From Russula earlei (Eukaryota > Basidiomycota > Agaricomycetes > Russulales > Russulaceae): a DNA stretch of 64,000 nt. Shown piece by piece: positions 1-11,172 of this stretch. Numbering within the stretch: the first letter of the stretch is position 1; each line of letters starts with the position of its first letter. The notes below the pieces were generated by a model that saw only the letters and a list, made by a program, of their open reading frames with translations, ran no database searches and had not been told where the DNA came from. A program made the translations under genes and the position numbers. The stretch spans positions 372,001 to 436,000 of the forward strand of contig JAGFNK010000001.1 of NCBI GenBank assembly GCA_025769875.1, given 5' to 3'.

Positions 1-1121
1 TAGAAAAGTTCATTCGTGGTAGGTGATCCTTTTCGCCTTGCAACATCAACCGGTCGTAGACTTGCATAATAATTCCAGACAAGTATGAGTTGAAGCGCTT
101 CAAGCGCTTCAATCGATCTGCCATCGTTGCCTCTCATCTTGGACCGTCGCGATCTGCTATATCTTCATCATCCTCCTCATCTTTCCCGCCGAGTCCATCG
201 CGGTCCCAGACATTACCCCCAACCAAGGCTTCGCTGCCTTCTGCTACCTCGGCCCCGGCTGCACCTTCTCGCACGCCCACGATCCCAGCCGGTACTACGA
301 TGACACGCTCAGCCTCTCAACCTACATCACCTCCGGCCCAGTCACCGCAACTCCCTTTGGGCAGTGTATGGTCCGACCTTGCTTCATTACAAGGCCAGAC
401 TCGGACATCTACTCTTCCGTTGCAATACTTGTCACCCACGACCTCTCCTTCCGCACCTGTCCCAATGTCAAATTCAACTGCAGGGGGTACCAATCTGGGG
501 CCGCACTTCGCTGTGACATCCTCCAATGTTGGACCAGCCTCTCAAGGGCCTGCTTTGGGTTCTAGCGTTTCCCCAGGCGCAAATATATATAGCCCAAGCG
601 TCTTTACGGGGCCAGTGCAACTCCCCGCCATTACTGGCATGCCTGGTGTAAACCCGTTTGCACAAATGGCTGCTCAGGCTCAGGCTCAACAAAATCATCT
701 CCTATCGACGTCGCCTTTCGGGTCATCGCTTCCCCTGCAACCTTCCTTTTCTCCACAGGTCCAGCAACCGGCATTCTCTCAGTCTGTTACGAACCCTTTT
801 TTTCATGGGGTCGCACCGTCCCAGGGCGCGGTGTCTCCTCAACCACACGCGCCGTTCATGCCAACCACTCCATCCCCTGTTCCCGTTTCAGGTTCTCCAT
901 ATCGGCAGCCCGTCCCAAGCCCGTTCCAGCAACAAGTTTCGTTTCAGCAGCCGGCTCCGACACCTCTACAGCCACAGCTGCCCCAGTTTGGGAGCGTGCA
1001 GCCGAGTAGTGGGACGGTCGGAACTAATCCCTTCACGAGTTGGCTGACACAACCACCGACCAGCTATGCAAGTGCTCATGTCGGACAGGGGAGCATTAAT
1101 GGTCAGTGGGGATCGATGTGA
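1..1121 (+). CDS. Arf GTPase-activating protein, SMAP/Age2 type (C-terminal part)
   Basis: Only the end of the gene is in the window. Bases 3-18 encode EKFIR, a 60-bp intron follows (GTAGGT at 19, AG at 77-78), and the next exon reads on as DKYELKRF. Together this is the end of the ArfGAP zinc-finger domain as found in SMAP1/SMAP2 and yeast Age2. The remaining 340 or so residues are Pro/Ser/Gln-rich and disordered, with three NPF tripeptides (VNPFAQ, TNPFFH, TNPFTS), the usual ligand of EH-domain endocytic proteins. Known role of the family: stimulating GTP hydrolysis on Arf1 at the trans-Golgi/endosome during clathrin-coat traffic. The catalytic CX2CX16CX2C finger lies upstream of base 1 and cannot be checked. 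The stop is TGA at 1119-1121. Confidence 0.75.
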
Positions 1122-1296
1122 GATAGTTACCTACGTTTTGGTGGATGTATTACTTGCTGCTGGATGTATTGATGACTAAGCGACCGTCTCCCGCGTCCCG
1201 TTCCCGTCCACAGCGGTCGACGCGTTCTCAATCAAACACTGCCTCGCGACCGACGTCCTTTTGTCACGACCACGACCACACCGTCCATGAGCCACA

Positions 1297-3095
1297 ATGT
1301 CTGCAGAACCTTCAAGACCGCCTTCTCCGCTGTCCCATCCGGACTCTCCTAATCTCATCCCAATGACCAACTTCTCTCTGGATAACCTCTTTTCAGAGGA
1401 TGGGTCGGAATACGCTAATGCCTTCACGCTGCTGGGTAAGTCCGATCGTCGGATACCTGTCTCCTACCTTCATGTTTGTCCCGGAACTGCAGACACATTG
1501 GAGACCTACTGGGATGCGCGGTTGGACCTCTTACAGCGCAACATCTCAAGGCGCAAGGACAGGCTCAAGATGCGTGCAGAGCTTGCTCTTAATGAGATAT
1601 TCAAAGGGAAACCTCCGAGCTCGGACGCCCTCGCTGAGAATTTTGAGCGCGAGGTCGCCAAGCTGAAACTCAAGGTATGTGACACCGCAGATGGTTCGGT
1701 CAGTTGCCACAACCTTTTACAGGTCTCCAAGCGCATGGCATCACTGAGTACGGCGTGGCAATCTGCCAAGGTTGTACGCACGCGCGACAAGATCAGTTTC
1801 TTTTTCGGGGTTATGTCCTTGGTATCCTCTGCCCTGTTGTTCGGTCTAGCCCCACAGTAAGTTTCCGACTCCTCCATTACGTCCCCCTTATCCATGATTC
1901 TTTAGATATGTCCACATTTCATATACCTTGCAATCACTCTGTCTCCTACCGTATCGATTTTACAATACAAGAAACTACAATGGCACTATTTCCTCTTCGA
2001 CCTTTGCTATTTTGTCACCATTCTAAACTTTGTGTTCATATGGGTCTTCCCAAGATCGCCTTCCCTCTTTGTTGCGTGTTATTGTCTCAGCCATGGTGTC
2101 GTTGCGAGCGCTATCATCACATGGAGGAATAGCCTTGTTTTCCACGATGCAGACAAAGTGACAAGCCTTTTCATACATATCTACCCTCCCTTCACATTCA
2201 CAGTGATCCGGTGCGTTTTACGTGAATGTCCTGTGACTCGTCTGATGGGGTTGGTTAGGCATTTCTACCCAGGCGCTGAGGACCGATTCCCTGCATTGAA
2301 GGAACTTCCTCGTTTGCATCCTTGGCGAGCACTTTTACTAAGCAGTGCCATTTGTGAGAGTAGACATATCTTATCTGATCCCAGTCTAATCAGATTCGTT
2401 AGACCTTGTATGGCAGGTTTTGTACTGGAAGGTTGGCTCATTTGAATCATCGATCTGTCACAATACTTATGATTGCGTAGCTAGTGTACGTCGATCGCCG
2501 CAAGAAAGTCGAGTCGGGACAACGTACTACATCTCTTTACTGGATGCTTAACAAGCCCGGTCTGATCAACAACATGCTCTCCAAGTTCAAGCCTGAGAAT
2601 AGGGCGTTCATATTCATGCTGGGGCAATTTGGTAAATGAATTGACAGTGTCTCATTACGTCGTGCTCATTCAGCGATATTGGCCAAGTCTATTCTGTCCT
2701 CACAGATGTGCCCCCTGTCTTTATTCTCTATGACTCCCCTCTGTGGTCCGGTTCATACCTCTTGTTTATACTCAGTGTGAGCGTGTGGAACGGAGGAGGG
2801 TTTTACATTGAAGTCTTCGGACGAAAGTGAGTCTCATAACGTGATCAACTTATATTTTCTGACAATACATAGGTTTGAACGTGAGCTAGAAACCCTGCGC
2901 AAAGAGCTGGCGGAAGCCCAAGGGAGATCGCAGCGCTCGAGCCCGATAATGGACCCGGAGACAGAATCAGAGCCTGTGTCACCGCTTTTAGACAACAAGC
3001 ACCTCGGAGGTGAGGAAGATGGGCTGCCCGCGACGTTGGCGAATGGAGATGTGCCCTTTGCTCCGCTGTTAGAACGAATGAAAAAGGATACGTAA
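1297..3095 (+). CDS. GPC1: Glycerophosphocholine acyltransferase Gpc1 (DUF2838)
   Basis: Spliced product matches the fungal/plant Gpc1 family, which acylates glycerophosphocholine with acyl-CoA to give lysophosphatidylcholine at the ER. Recognisable blocks in order: FFFGVMSLVSSALLFGLAP (first membrane span), FDLCYFVTILNFVFIWVFP, FVACYCLSHG, TWRNSLVFHDADKVTSLFIH, YPPFTFTVIRHFYP, then VFILYDSPLWSG and VWNGGGFYIEVFGRKFEREL. Several hydrophobic segments fit a multispanning enzyme; the tail is a short charged coiled coil plus an acidic region. Introns are about 48 bp (e.g. 1675-1722, 1857-1905, and one ending just before TCTATTCTGTCC). The reading frame shifts by one near 1954-1966 (between RFY and YKK), where one extra T would restore it; a sequence error is likely. 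Start chosen at the ATG opening MSAEPSRPP. Confidence 0.88.
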
Positions 3096-3329
3096 TTTTT
3101 ACTTCCCTCGACTGCATTAATTATCTATACTATAATGATCCGGGTCTGATTATCATGCTAACTGTTCATCATCCTGTTTGAAGTTATCGATACAGTAGCC
3201 TATTTTATGAACTATTGCAGGGTTTTATGTAGGGCATGATGGATTGTAATAACTGAATATCCGATGATCGCGTATAGCCTAGGACTCACTCAGTCCCAAC
3301 TTGCTTCTCTCCTTGATGCAGCCAGCTTG

Positions 3330-4694
3330 ATGGATAATCCCTCGATGACCATTCATGCGCTCTCTTCGGCAGCTAGATATCAGGTCCCAACATCTCGAGT
3401 CTGATTCTGATGCGGCAAAGCAAGACTGCCGCCATCTGTCGAGGTCGTGCCATTAATATCGTTCAAGCCGGATGCGGACCCACAGGGTGGCAGACGCCAG
3501 GCGCAAGAGGGTCATCACAAGAGTGTAGGTACTACCGCTCCCCATCCCTAGTGTTCGGCTCACTCGATGTCGCCCCACGCTTAGGCGTTCTCAAGAACGC
3601 ATACATGTATTTTCCTGCGCCTCCTCAGGTTCCGGTTGCGACTGCTCTCGCGTCCGACTTGAATAGTACGATTGAGGAGTGGGACACCCGTCCCTCGGAA
3701 TCCGAGAAGTTCTCCACGGCCGAGCTGGCGCTTTTCGAAAGCACCTTGTCCTGCTCTCTACTACCCTCACACTCCCCCCCCTCCGGCGAACCTCAGACTA
3801 CCGCTCCGAACGTGAACGAGGACCACAACAGAACGTGGCCGGACGTCTCCTCTCCAAGCCGGCCTCCGGCCAAGCGGATAAAGCTGGACATGGGCCCCCT
3901 TGGCGAGCTCATACCCGCGGTACTCGATCCATCTGGAGCTCTGATCTACATGCTCACGACGATTCTACCAAGCCCCATTACGTTCCCGCCCCGCTCAAGT
4001 CCTCGCCTCCCTCATTGCCCCTTGTCCCACTCGATGGTAGGCTTCCTTTATTGCCGGTCCCACCCCAGACTGCATCTTCCGTCGAGGCACTCCTCTCGTC
4101 GACTTATTCCCGTGTTGCTTGGCTGATCCCCGTGCGCGGGTCACCGCCTTGGGAAGGCGTTTCCGGGGCAAGCGTCGCTTTGGATGGCCAGCCATCAGCA
4201 AGCGGCGGCGACTACCGGGTCGGACGTCGCCTGGACTCACGGTTCACTGCGGCAGTTTTGGACCTCTCTGAGATCTTGCTCGGAGGCGCCCGACTCTGTA
4301 ACGGGGCCGCTCTCGCTCTCATTCTGCGCTGCTGCTCCGCGAACAGGATCCGCCTGAATCGCAGCCGGGGCCCGTGTCGTCCGCTGCTGCGGCTGCATCA
4401 GCCTATCTCCCTGCCAACAGAGAGGCCGAAATGACCCCCTCAAATCCGTCGCCGCCCGTGCCAATCGCTAGTGTTTCCAAAAGTCGGCTCGCAGAAATTG
4501 ACTATATGAAGGTATACTGTGATGCACCCCGAGCAATGTTGGTCCGCCGAACGCTAGGTCAGTGGGCCTACAACTTGAAAGATGCGCAGGCCGAAGGCGC
4601 ACTGGGGGGGAATCCTGTGACTGCCGTTCGGGTATTGGAATCGGCGAAGTTGGTATTGGTGAACGAGAGAGGGGAAGGGGTGCTGGTTTCGTAG
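3330..4694 (+). CDS. Unrecognised basidiomycete protein, frame-broken
   Basis: I do not recognise a family. Coding character is clear in pieces: MDNPSMTIHALSSAARYQ at the proposed start, an acid/Ser-rich stretch ending near PAKRIKLDMGPLGEL, a middle block STYSRVAWLIPVRG and PPWEGVSGASVALDG, then WTHGSLRQFW, and a C-terminal block LAEIDYMKVYCDAPRAML followed by WAYNLKDAQAEGALGG. At least one intron is plausible (GTAGGT after HHKS to CTCAG before VPVATAL). The blocks lie in three frames; single-base corrections near 3945, 4208 and 4330 would join them, so this is either a decayed gene or, more likely, a gene carrying sequence errors like its neighbours. The KR-rich PAKRIKL could be a nuclear signal. 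Exact start uncertain. Confidence 0.45.
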
Positions 4695-4855
4695 CCCTCA
4701 CACGTTATGTGTTGAGAGGAAGATGCAATAGATCGAGAGCCGCTATGCCATCGTTGGTTGGTTTAATTTGAGGGTGCCGTGAGCATCACATTACCGTGAC
4801 GGATCCACCCAAGTTTGTAGCAGCCAGTGACGTCCCCACACGCGGTTGACCAGTG

Positions 4856-6122
4856 ATGTCAGCACCATCTTTCGTTGTCAATGAGCGCGTGCTCTGCTAT
4901 CACGGCCCCCTCATCTACGAGGCCAAGGTCCTCAAATGCGAAGTTTGGGACGAAACGAACACAAAACTAGACACCGTCGGGCCCCATTACTTTGTGCACT
5001 ACAAAGGCTGGAAGCAGACGTGCGTTCCTCTCCCCTCTCCCCCACCCCGATCGCTTCTGACTTTGCACTCTCCTGCTTCGTTCCTTGCAGCTGGGACGAG
5101 TGGGTCCCGACGGCGCGCCTCCTCAAATTCAACGAGGTCAATCTCTCCCTTCAGAAGGACCTTGCCCGGGCGCAAGCGGCTGCCACTTCGGCGAGTACCT
5201 CTGCCTCGAAGGCCGCCACCGCCGCTCGTGGCGCCCAGGCAGGAGGGGGGCGACGCAAGGAGGGCGGGCGTGGCACCAAAAGGGGGCGGGATGACGAGGA
5301 TGGGACGAGGAGGCCAGAGATGCGACTCGCCGTGCCAGACGCGCTCAAGGTCCTCCTCGTGGACGACTGGGAGGCGGTGACGAAGAACAACCAGGTGCGT
5401 CCCTCCGCCGCTCGCTTTTTTCTGCCGGCTCTAAAAAATCGTCGTCCGTCCCGAAGTTGGTCACGCTGCCCCGAAATCCCACCGTTGCCGAGATACTGGA
5501 GGAGTTCAAGCAGCACATCCTCGACAACCCGGCGTCAAAGTACGGTTAACCCCCTCCCATGCCCCTCCGTGTCCCTGTGGACCCTTGTTGGTTCATTCCC
5601 GATTGACGCGTCTCGTTCACGCAATAGCCTCCGCGACCCGCAAGTGGTGATCCCAACGATCGTGTCGGGCCTGCAGGTGTATTTTGACAAGGCGCTGGGA
5701 AGCAACCTCCTTTACCGCTTCGAGCGGGCCGCAGTACGCGGACATACGCAAGCGGTTTGTGACGGGTCCGACGGTGCAGGTCAATCAAGAGCGCGAGATG
5801 AGCTCCATCTACGGCGCAGAGCACCTCTTACGGATGATTGGTCCGTCGTCTTCGCTGCTCGGGCAGAACCGAGCAGAGCACTGACATCGCTTACTGGCAG
5901 TGAGCTTGCCATCGATGGTGGCAGGATCGACGATGGACCCTGAGAGCGTAGGTTTGGTGAGAGATTATGTGACTGAGCTCATGGCGTGAGTGCATCGGCC
6001 ATCGTTAAGCGGATTACTGATCGCTCCCCTGCCGCAGGTATATGCATAATCAGAGACACCGTATATTTCAGAAGGAATATGACTCTGCGTCGTTGCAGTA
6101 TCAAAACATATCCCGTTCATGA
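4856..6122 (+). CDS. EAF3: Eaf3/MRG15 chromodomain protein of NuA4 and Rpd3S
   Basis: N-terminal chromo-barrel domain ([20 protein letters not shown] ... [18 protein letters not shown]) followed by a basic Ala/Gly linker and a C-terminal MRG domain ([41 protein letters not shown]-type helix, [48 protein letters not shown]). Eaf3 reads H3K36 methylation and is shared by the NuA4 acetyltransferase and the Rpd3S deacetylase complexes, in the nucleus. The ATG at 4856 starts MSAPSF. At least five short introns. One extra G in the run at 5728-5730 (GAGCGGGCCGCAG) breaks the frame just before PQYADIRK; removing it restores the MRG domain, so I treat it as probable sequence error. Stop TGA at 6120-6122. 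Confidence 0.92.
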
Positions 6123-6531
6123 CCCCGCTTGTAGTTCTTGCCTGTGGTCCCTGTACACACGAGTCTCTCTCTCTCTCGGTCATCATACAATTTTGCTTGC
6201 CAGGGATGCCGTGGTGCAAATACAGTAACTACAAATACGGTGTGCCGTGGCGTATGAGTTCTCGTCTCCAACTTTCCATGTTATCATCCAAATCCCCTGA
6301 ATGCCACATTCCCTTTCATCTCATCCCTGCATCCCATCCCTGTTTTGCTCCCCGTATCGTTCCTGAGCCCCTGCCACCCATCCTTTCATCATTTGAATTC
6401 TTTCCTGCCTATAACTTCTGCATCCATATAATCCAGTCGTTTGCTAGCGCAATCCCACCTACGTCTTTTTGATCCCATCGTTGCCCGCACCCATCTATCA
6501 TCGCACGCATCATTCATAACTCCTCCATACG
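6123..6531. other. Intergenic, no gene seen
   Basis: About 400 bp between EAF3 and TYR1. It is pyrimidine-rich on the plus strand towards its 3' end (6290-6480), as is common upstream of fungal genes. No ORF with recognisable coding signal and no RNA gene noticed. Confidence 0.5.
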
Positions 6532-8156
6532 ATGGTACGTCCAGACGTGACCCCAGCTGCTCCAGCGGACGAACAACCCTCCATTGGGCTTATCGGAATG
6601 GGAGCGATGGGGAAAATGTACGCCAAGTGTCTCTCAGACGCTGGGTGGAAGAAGTAAGCTATTTTTACCCCTCCGATACGCCTGATTGACGATCATCGTA
6701 GGATTAACATCTGCGATATACCCGAGATGTATGACTCGCTGAAGGCCACCTATAAGGGTAAACGCTAGCCCCTTAAACGCCGTCGTGGCCCATTGACCAC
6801 TTCTCACAGACTTTCCTGGGATATATGTTCGTTCCGATGGACATCACGTTTCTCGCACGTCCGATTTCATATTATATTCCGTCGAGGCGAAGCTCCTTGA
6901 CAAAGTCGTTGCTCAATACGGCCCTTGTAAGCTATGACTGTATCGGTGTCGCTCGCGGTATTGACCTTGACCAGCCACAAAGGTCGGAGCTATCGTAGCA
7001 GGCCAAACGTCAGTCAAAGCACCAGAGCGCGCGGCATTCGAGCAATACCTACCAGAAGATGTGCATATCGTTTCTTGCCATTCGTTGCATGGCCCGAATA
7101 TACCGACGAAAGGCCAGCCGTTGGTACGTTCACTCTTCCGTTGACAGAGGGACAATGTCATCTATGCTCCTCAGGTCCTCATCAAGCATAGGGCCCCGGA
7201 CGATGCGCTCACCCTAGTCGAGAGCATCCTAAGACCTTTACAATCGCGTTACGTCTACATGTCATACGAAGAGCATGATGAGGTGACCGCTAATACGCAG
7301 GCGGTCACCCATGCTGCATTCCTGAGGTGCGTGCCTGCGCCGGCTGATATCGCTGTGGATATCGTGTCCGATTTTTTCGCAAAGTATGGGGACCGCGTGG
7401 GCAAGCGCTGCATTGTACCCATGGGAACATGGGTACTACGTCGGTGGCATCGAGACCGTGAAGGTCAACATCACGCTACGAATCTTCTCCAACAAGTGGC
7501 ATGTCTATGCCGGTCTGGCTATTCTCAACCCGTGGGCGAGAACGCAGATCAAGCAATACGCTCAAAGCACGACAGATATCTTCAAACTCATGCTCGCGGC
7601 CGACGAGAATGGGCTCCGGAAGCGCATATACGAGGCGAAGAAAGCGGTGTTTGGCGACGGTCGCAGCTCGGTACGGAGGCCGATTCTCTTGTCCGAAAGC
7701 ATATTAGACCAATTCAGCCTGGGGAAGAAGGAGCCTCTTACGGACGGAAATCGCCCTCTTGCAAACTCGCACCTCTCGTTGCTTGCCATGGTGGACTGCT
7801 GGGCTCGCCTCGGCATCAACCCGTTCAAGCACCTGGAACTCGCCGCCACCCCCATATTTCGCATGTGGTTGGGAGGAGCAGAGTACCTATTTCGGTCCGA
7901 TGAGCGGTTGGACGCCGCCATCCACGCCGCCTTATATGACGTATCGCACCGCTATGACGATGTCGAATTCGTGGTCGCGTCCCGGGGGTGGAGCCAATGC
8001 GTCTCTTTTGGCAACTTTGACTTGTATCAGTCGAGGTTTCAACAGACGGCTGCCTTTTTCGAGTCACGATTTGAGGAAGCGGGGAGGGTGGGGACAGAGA
8101 TGTTGGAGGTCATCATGGATAGCGTAGAACTACAAGATAATGGTACCAGCGACTGA
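6532..8156 (+). CDS. TYR1: Prephenate dehydrogenase (NADP+)
   Basis: Converts prephenate to 4-hydroxyphenylpyruvate in tyrosine synthesis. The N-terminus has the dinucleotide-binding glycine motif GLIGMGAMGKMYAKCL; then ICDIPEMY, DFILYSVEAK, GAIVAGQTSVKAPE, HIVSCHSLHGP, VYMSYEEHDEVTANTQAVTH and FLSMGTAWASA, all typical of fungal Tyr1. The C-terminal helical half runs to residue ~430 and includes WEHGYYVGGIE, INPFKHLELAATPIFRMWLG and FESRFEEAGR. Five or six introns of 45-70 bp; for example the one beginning GTAAGCTATGAC after YGP and ending before STKVGA. No frame errors were needed. The stop codon lies only 39 bp before the ATG proposed for DUS3, so the two transcripts probably overlap. Confidence 0.92.
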
Positions 8157-8195
8157 TAAGATAAGGTGAGACCTCAGAGTTGAACAACCATCATC

Positions 8196-10993
8196 ATGAG
8201 CGAATCCGCTCTCCATCCATCGGGTACTGCCCCCGTCAAGGCTGAGTTCGTCCAGCCCGTTGTGACTATGCTTCGTGCTTCGTTGTTCACCGGCCGTTCC
8301 ACACCAGATACCTCCTTTCGACACCAGAAATTTTGAAGCACCGAGATCGATGATGCTTCGGCGGAGGAAGGAACTAAACGCACTGCGCAAAAACGGCATC
8401 AGCAGGACGACAATGCTCAGAAAAAAACCGAGGCTGAGTGGCGCCGAGAAGCGTAAGTTTACAAAGGAAGAGAAAAAGGCGCAACGCGGTTCTAACAAAG
8501 GGAGGCGATGGGCGAAGGTCCGAGACGAGGTGGAACTCTGCTGGAGATTCGCTGGTTCTGGAAAGTGCGATTTTGGCTCGGAGTGCGTGATATCACTTTG
8601 CGTCTCTCTCGACTCCCACTGAAATCGTATCCTGCGTTGACTTGCTCCTTCAAGATGTCGCCTCTCGCACGATATCCCTGCCTATCCTCGAGGCAAAACC
8701 GAGGGACATTTCCTTTCCGTCTCCATCCATGCTCGGCGACGAGCCTCCATTCGTATCCTTTCCAACTGCAACAGAGGGGACCCAGGAGTCCGAACGCCCT
8801 TCCGTCGAAGCCCCCATCCGGTGTCCTGTTTTTGAGTCGACGGGCTTTTGCCGCATCGGATTGAAGTGTAGGTTCCTTGGTGGCCACGTACGCAAGGCCG
8901 AGGATGGAACGGTCTCGTCGGTGGAGGACGAGGAGAGGAAGAGGGTTGCTTTGGCCGCAACCACCGAGCTCAACTTTATCTCTCCAACGACGCTGAAGCT
9001 TCTCAGGACAAAAAAGGTTGCTCTCACTTTTTCGCCTTACGTACTCGAAGTGGGCACTGAAACAAACTCAGTGTCCGACACCCATCTCTGATGGCTACCT
9101 TCAAGGGCTTCAGGCAGCGGTCGGGGACAAAGATGGTGGCCAAGATTTTGTCGATATGCAAGGCGTGGTCCCCATCGCGACACCAGATGAAGGTGCTGCG
9201 TTGAGCGCGAAAGGATCACCCACATCTGAGCCGACGCAGTCCCATTCCGTGTCGTCTGTCGCTCAGCCCAGGGCGATAAAATGGCCCTCGAGTGAGGCCG
9301 AAGCACAGGCCGATCTTCCAGACGTTCCTTTCAAGTTTCCAGAGAAAAGACGGCTCCATTGGGCAGACAAGACTTGTACGTGATATCGCCCCTAAGTTTC
9401 CTCGGATAATCAACTCTACGCATGCTAGATCTTGGACCCTTGACGACAGTTGGAAACCTTGTGAGTGGCAAGCGCGTTCAGTTGATGCCTCGCCGCAATT
9501 TCTCATTCGAGATTTCAGCCGTTTAGACGGCTTTGCGTCTCCCTCGGTGCTGACATTACGTGCGGGGAAAGTAAGCGCTCTATCGGAAATTTTGCTTTTC
9601 GGGGAAAGCTCAAGGGGCAGTCAGTGGGCCTGGCAAACTCTTTTCTTTCGGGTTCCAAGGAAGAGTGGTCCTTAGTCAGAAGGCACCCATCAGAAACCCT
9701 GTTTGGGGTACAAGTCGCGGGCAGCAAGCCTGCCATGCTGGTGCCTACGGCCGAAGTGATAGCGAGAGAATGTGGTGGCGGGATCGACTTTGTGGACTTG
9801 AACTGCGGTTGTCCAATCGACCTTGTTTTTCGAACAGGCAGCGGTTCCGCTCGTACGTTCTCTGACGTGTCCGTCCCGGAATAGGATGTTGACGAGATGC
9901 GCCGTTCATAGTGCTAGACGCCGCAGGGAAGCTTGGAAAGATCCTAGTTGGGATGAACAGGGCGCTCGGTGAGATTCCTCTGACCATCAAGATGCGCACT
10001 GGCGTCAAGGAAGGTCGCAACACGGCCCACAAACTGATGCCCAGAATCGCTGCCGAATGGAACGTGGCGGCCATGACGGTGAGCGACCCGACCGAGCTCC
10101 TTGTCGTGCTCCCGTGCGCGAACACGAGCGCCGATCCGTTACCGCACAGTTGCACGGGCGGACAAGACAACAGCGATACTCAAAGTTGGCAGATTGGGAA
10201 TACATCCGAGAATGCGTCGATGCTGTACGCGCCCGTGAAGCTGATGAAGATCGTACGTGTTTCGCACATCCCATCATGCTCGGCATCTCATTCTGCGGCC
10301 GACTCCCTTCCAGTGCCACGTATCCCGATCTTCGGCGGTGGCGACGCCTTCTCCGCCCAAGATTATTGGACCAAGGTCGAAGGCAGTGGCGTCGACGGCG
10401 TAATGATAGCCCGCGGAGCCCTGATTAAGCCCTGGATATTCACAGAGATCAAGGAGCGAAGAGAGTGGGACATCAGCTCCAGGGAGCGGTTGGAACTTGT
10501 CCGAAAAGTTGCGCGTTCGCATGAATCCCCAGCCCCTCCCCGTACACTGACGCACGTGCCGGTCACCCCAGTACGCCGAGTTCGGACTAGAGCACGTTGC
10601 CCCCTTCCCGTCTCCGGAATGCCAGACTCACGTTCCCGTCCCACAGCCACTTTGGAACCGATACGGCCGGCGTCAACACCACGCGTCGCTATCTCTGCGA
10701 GGCATTGTCCTTCCAGTACCGCTACGTCCCCATCGGACTTCTCGAATGCCTCCCACCCCGGATCAACGACCGCGCTCCTCTCTTCTGCGGGCGCGACGAG
10801 CTTGGTGGGTGTGACGCGGTGCTTACTCGATGTTCAAGTTGCTTACGATGTGGAAGAAACGCTTCTTGCAAGTGGCGACAGCCGCGACTGGGTGAAAATT
10901 TCCGAGATTTTCCTTGGCCCGGCACCAGAGTCGTGGACGTTCACGCCCAAGCACAAGAGTAATGCTCATGGGAGTGAGGAGGGACAGGGTTGA
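8196..10993 (+). CDS. DUS3: tRNA-dihydrouridine(47) synthase Dus3 with CCCH zinc fingers
   Basis: FMN-dependent reductase that makes dihydrouridine at tRNA position 47. N-terminal region: basic segment [40 protein letters not shown] and a first zinc finger ([16 protein letters not shown]; its terminal His could not be placed), then a second finger [16 protein letters not shown] with RFLGGH. The TIM-barrel core follows: [41 protein letters not shown] with the catalytic Cys, [42 protein letters not shown] and [16 protein letters not shown]. About ten short introns. A run of seven A at 8411-8417 puts the N-terminus out of frame with the first finger; six A would fit. The first 80 codons contain a further in-frame stop near 8331 and may include an intron. 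Confidence 0.88.
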
Positions 10994-11172
10994 CGCTCAG
11001 ATGTCATGTCTGGAGTCCCCTAGTCCCAAAGGATGTCTCTATACTTGGTCCGAATACTTGGTCCGATCATGTATTAAATAACAAAAGAAAATAATCATGC
11101 GCGCCGGGCCTTGCGGCTGTGTGGTGATACCCCCGACCGTCAACGCCTATATGCAATTCTTCGAGTCTCAAT

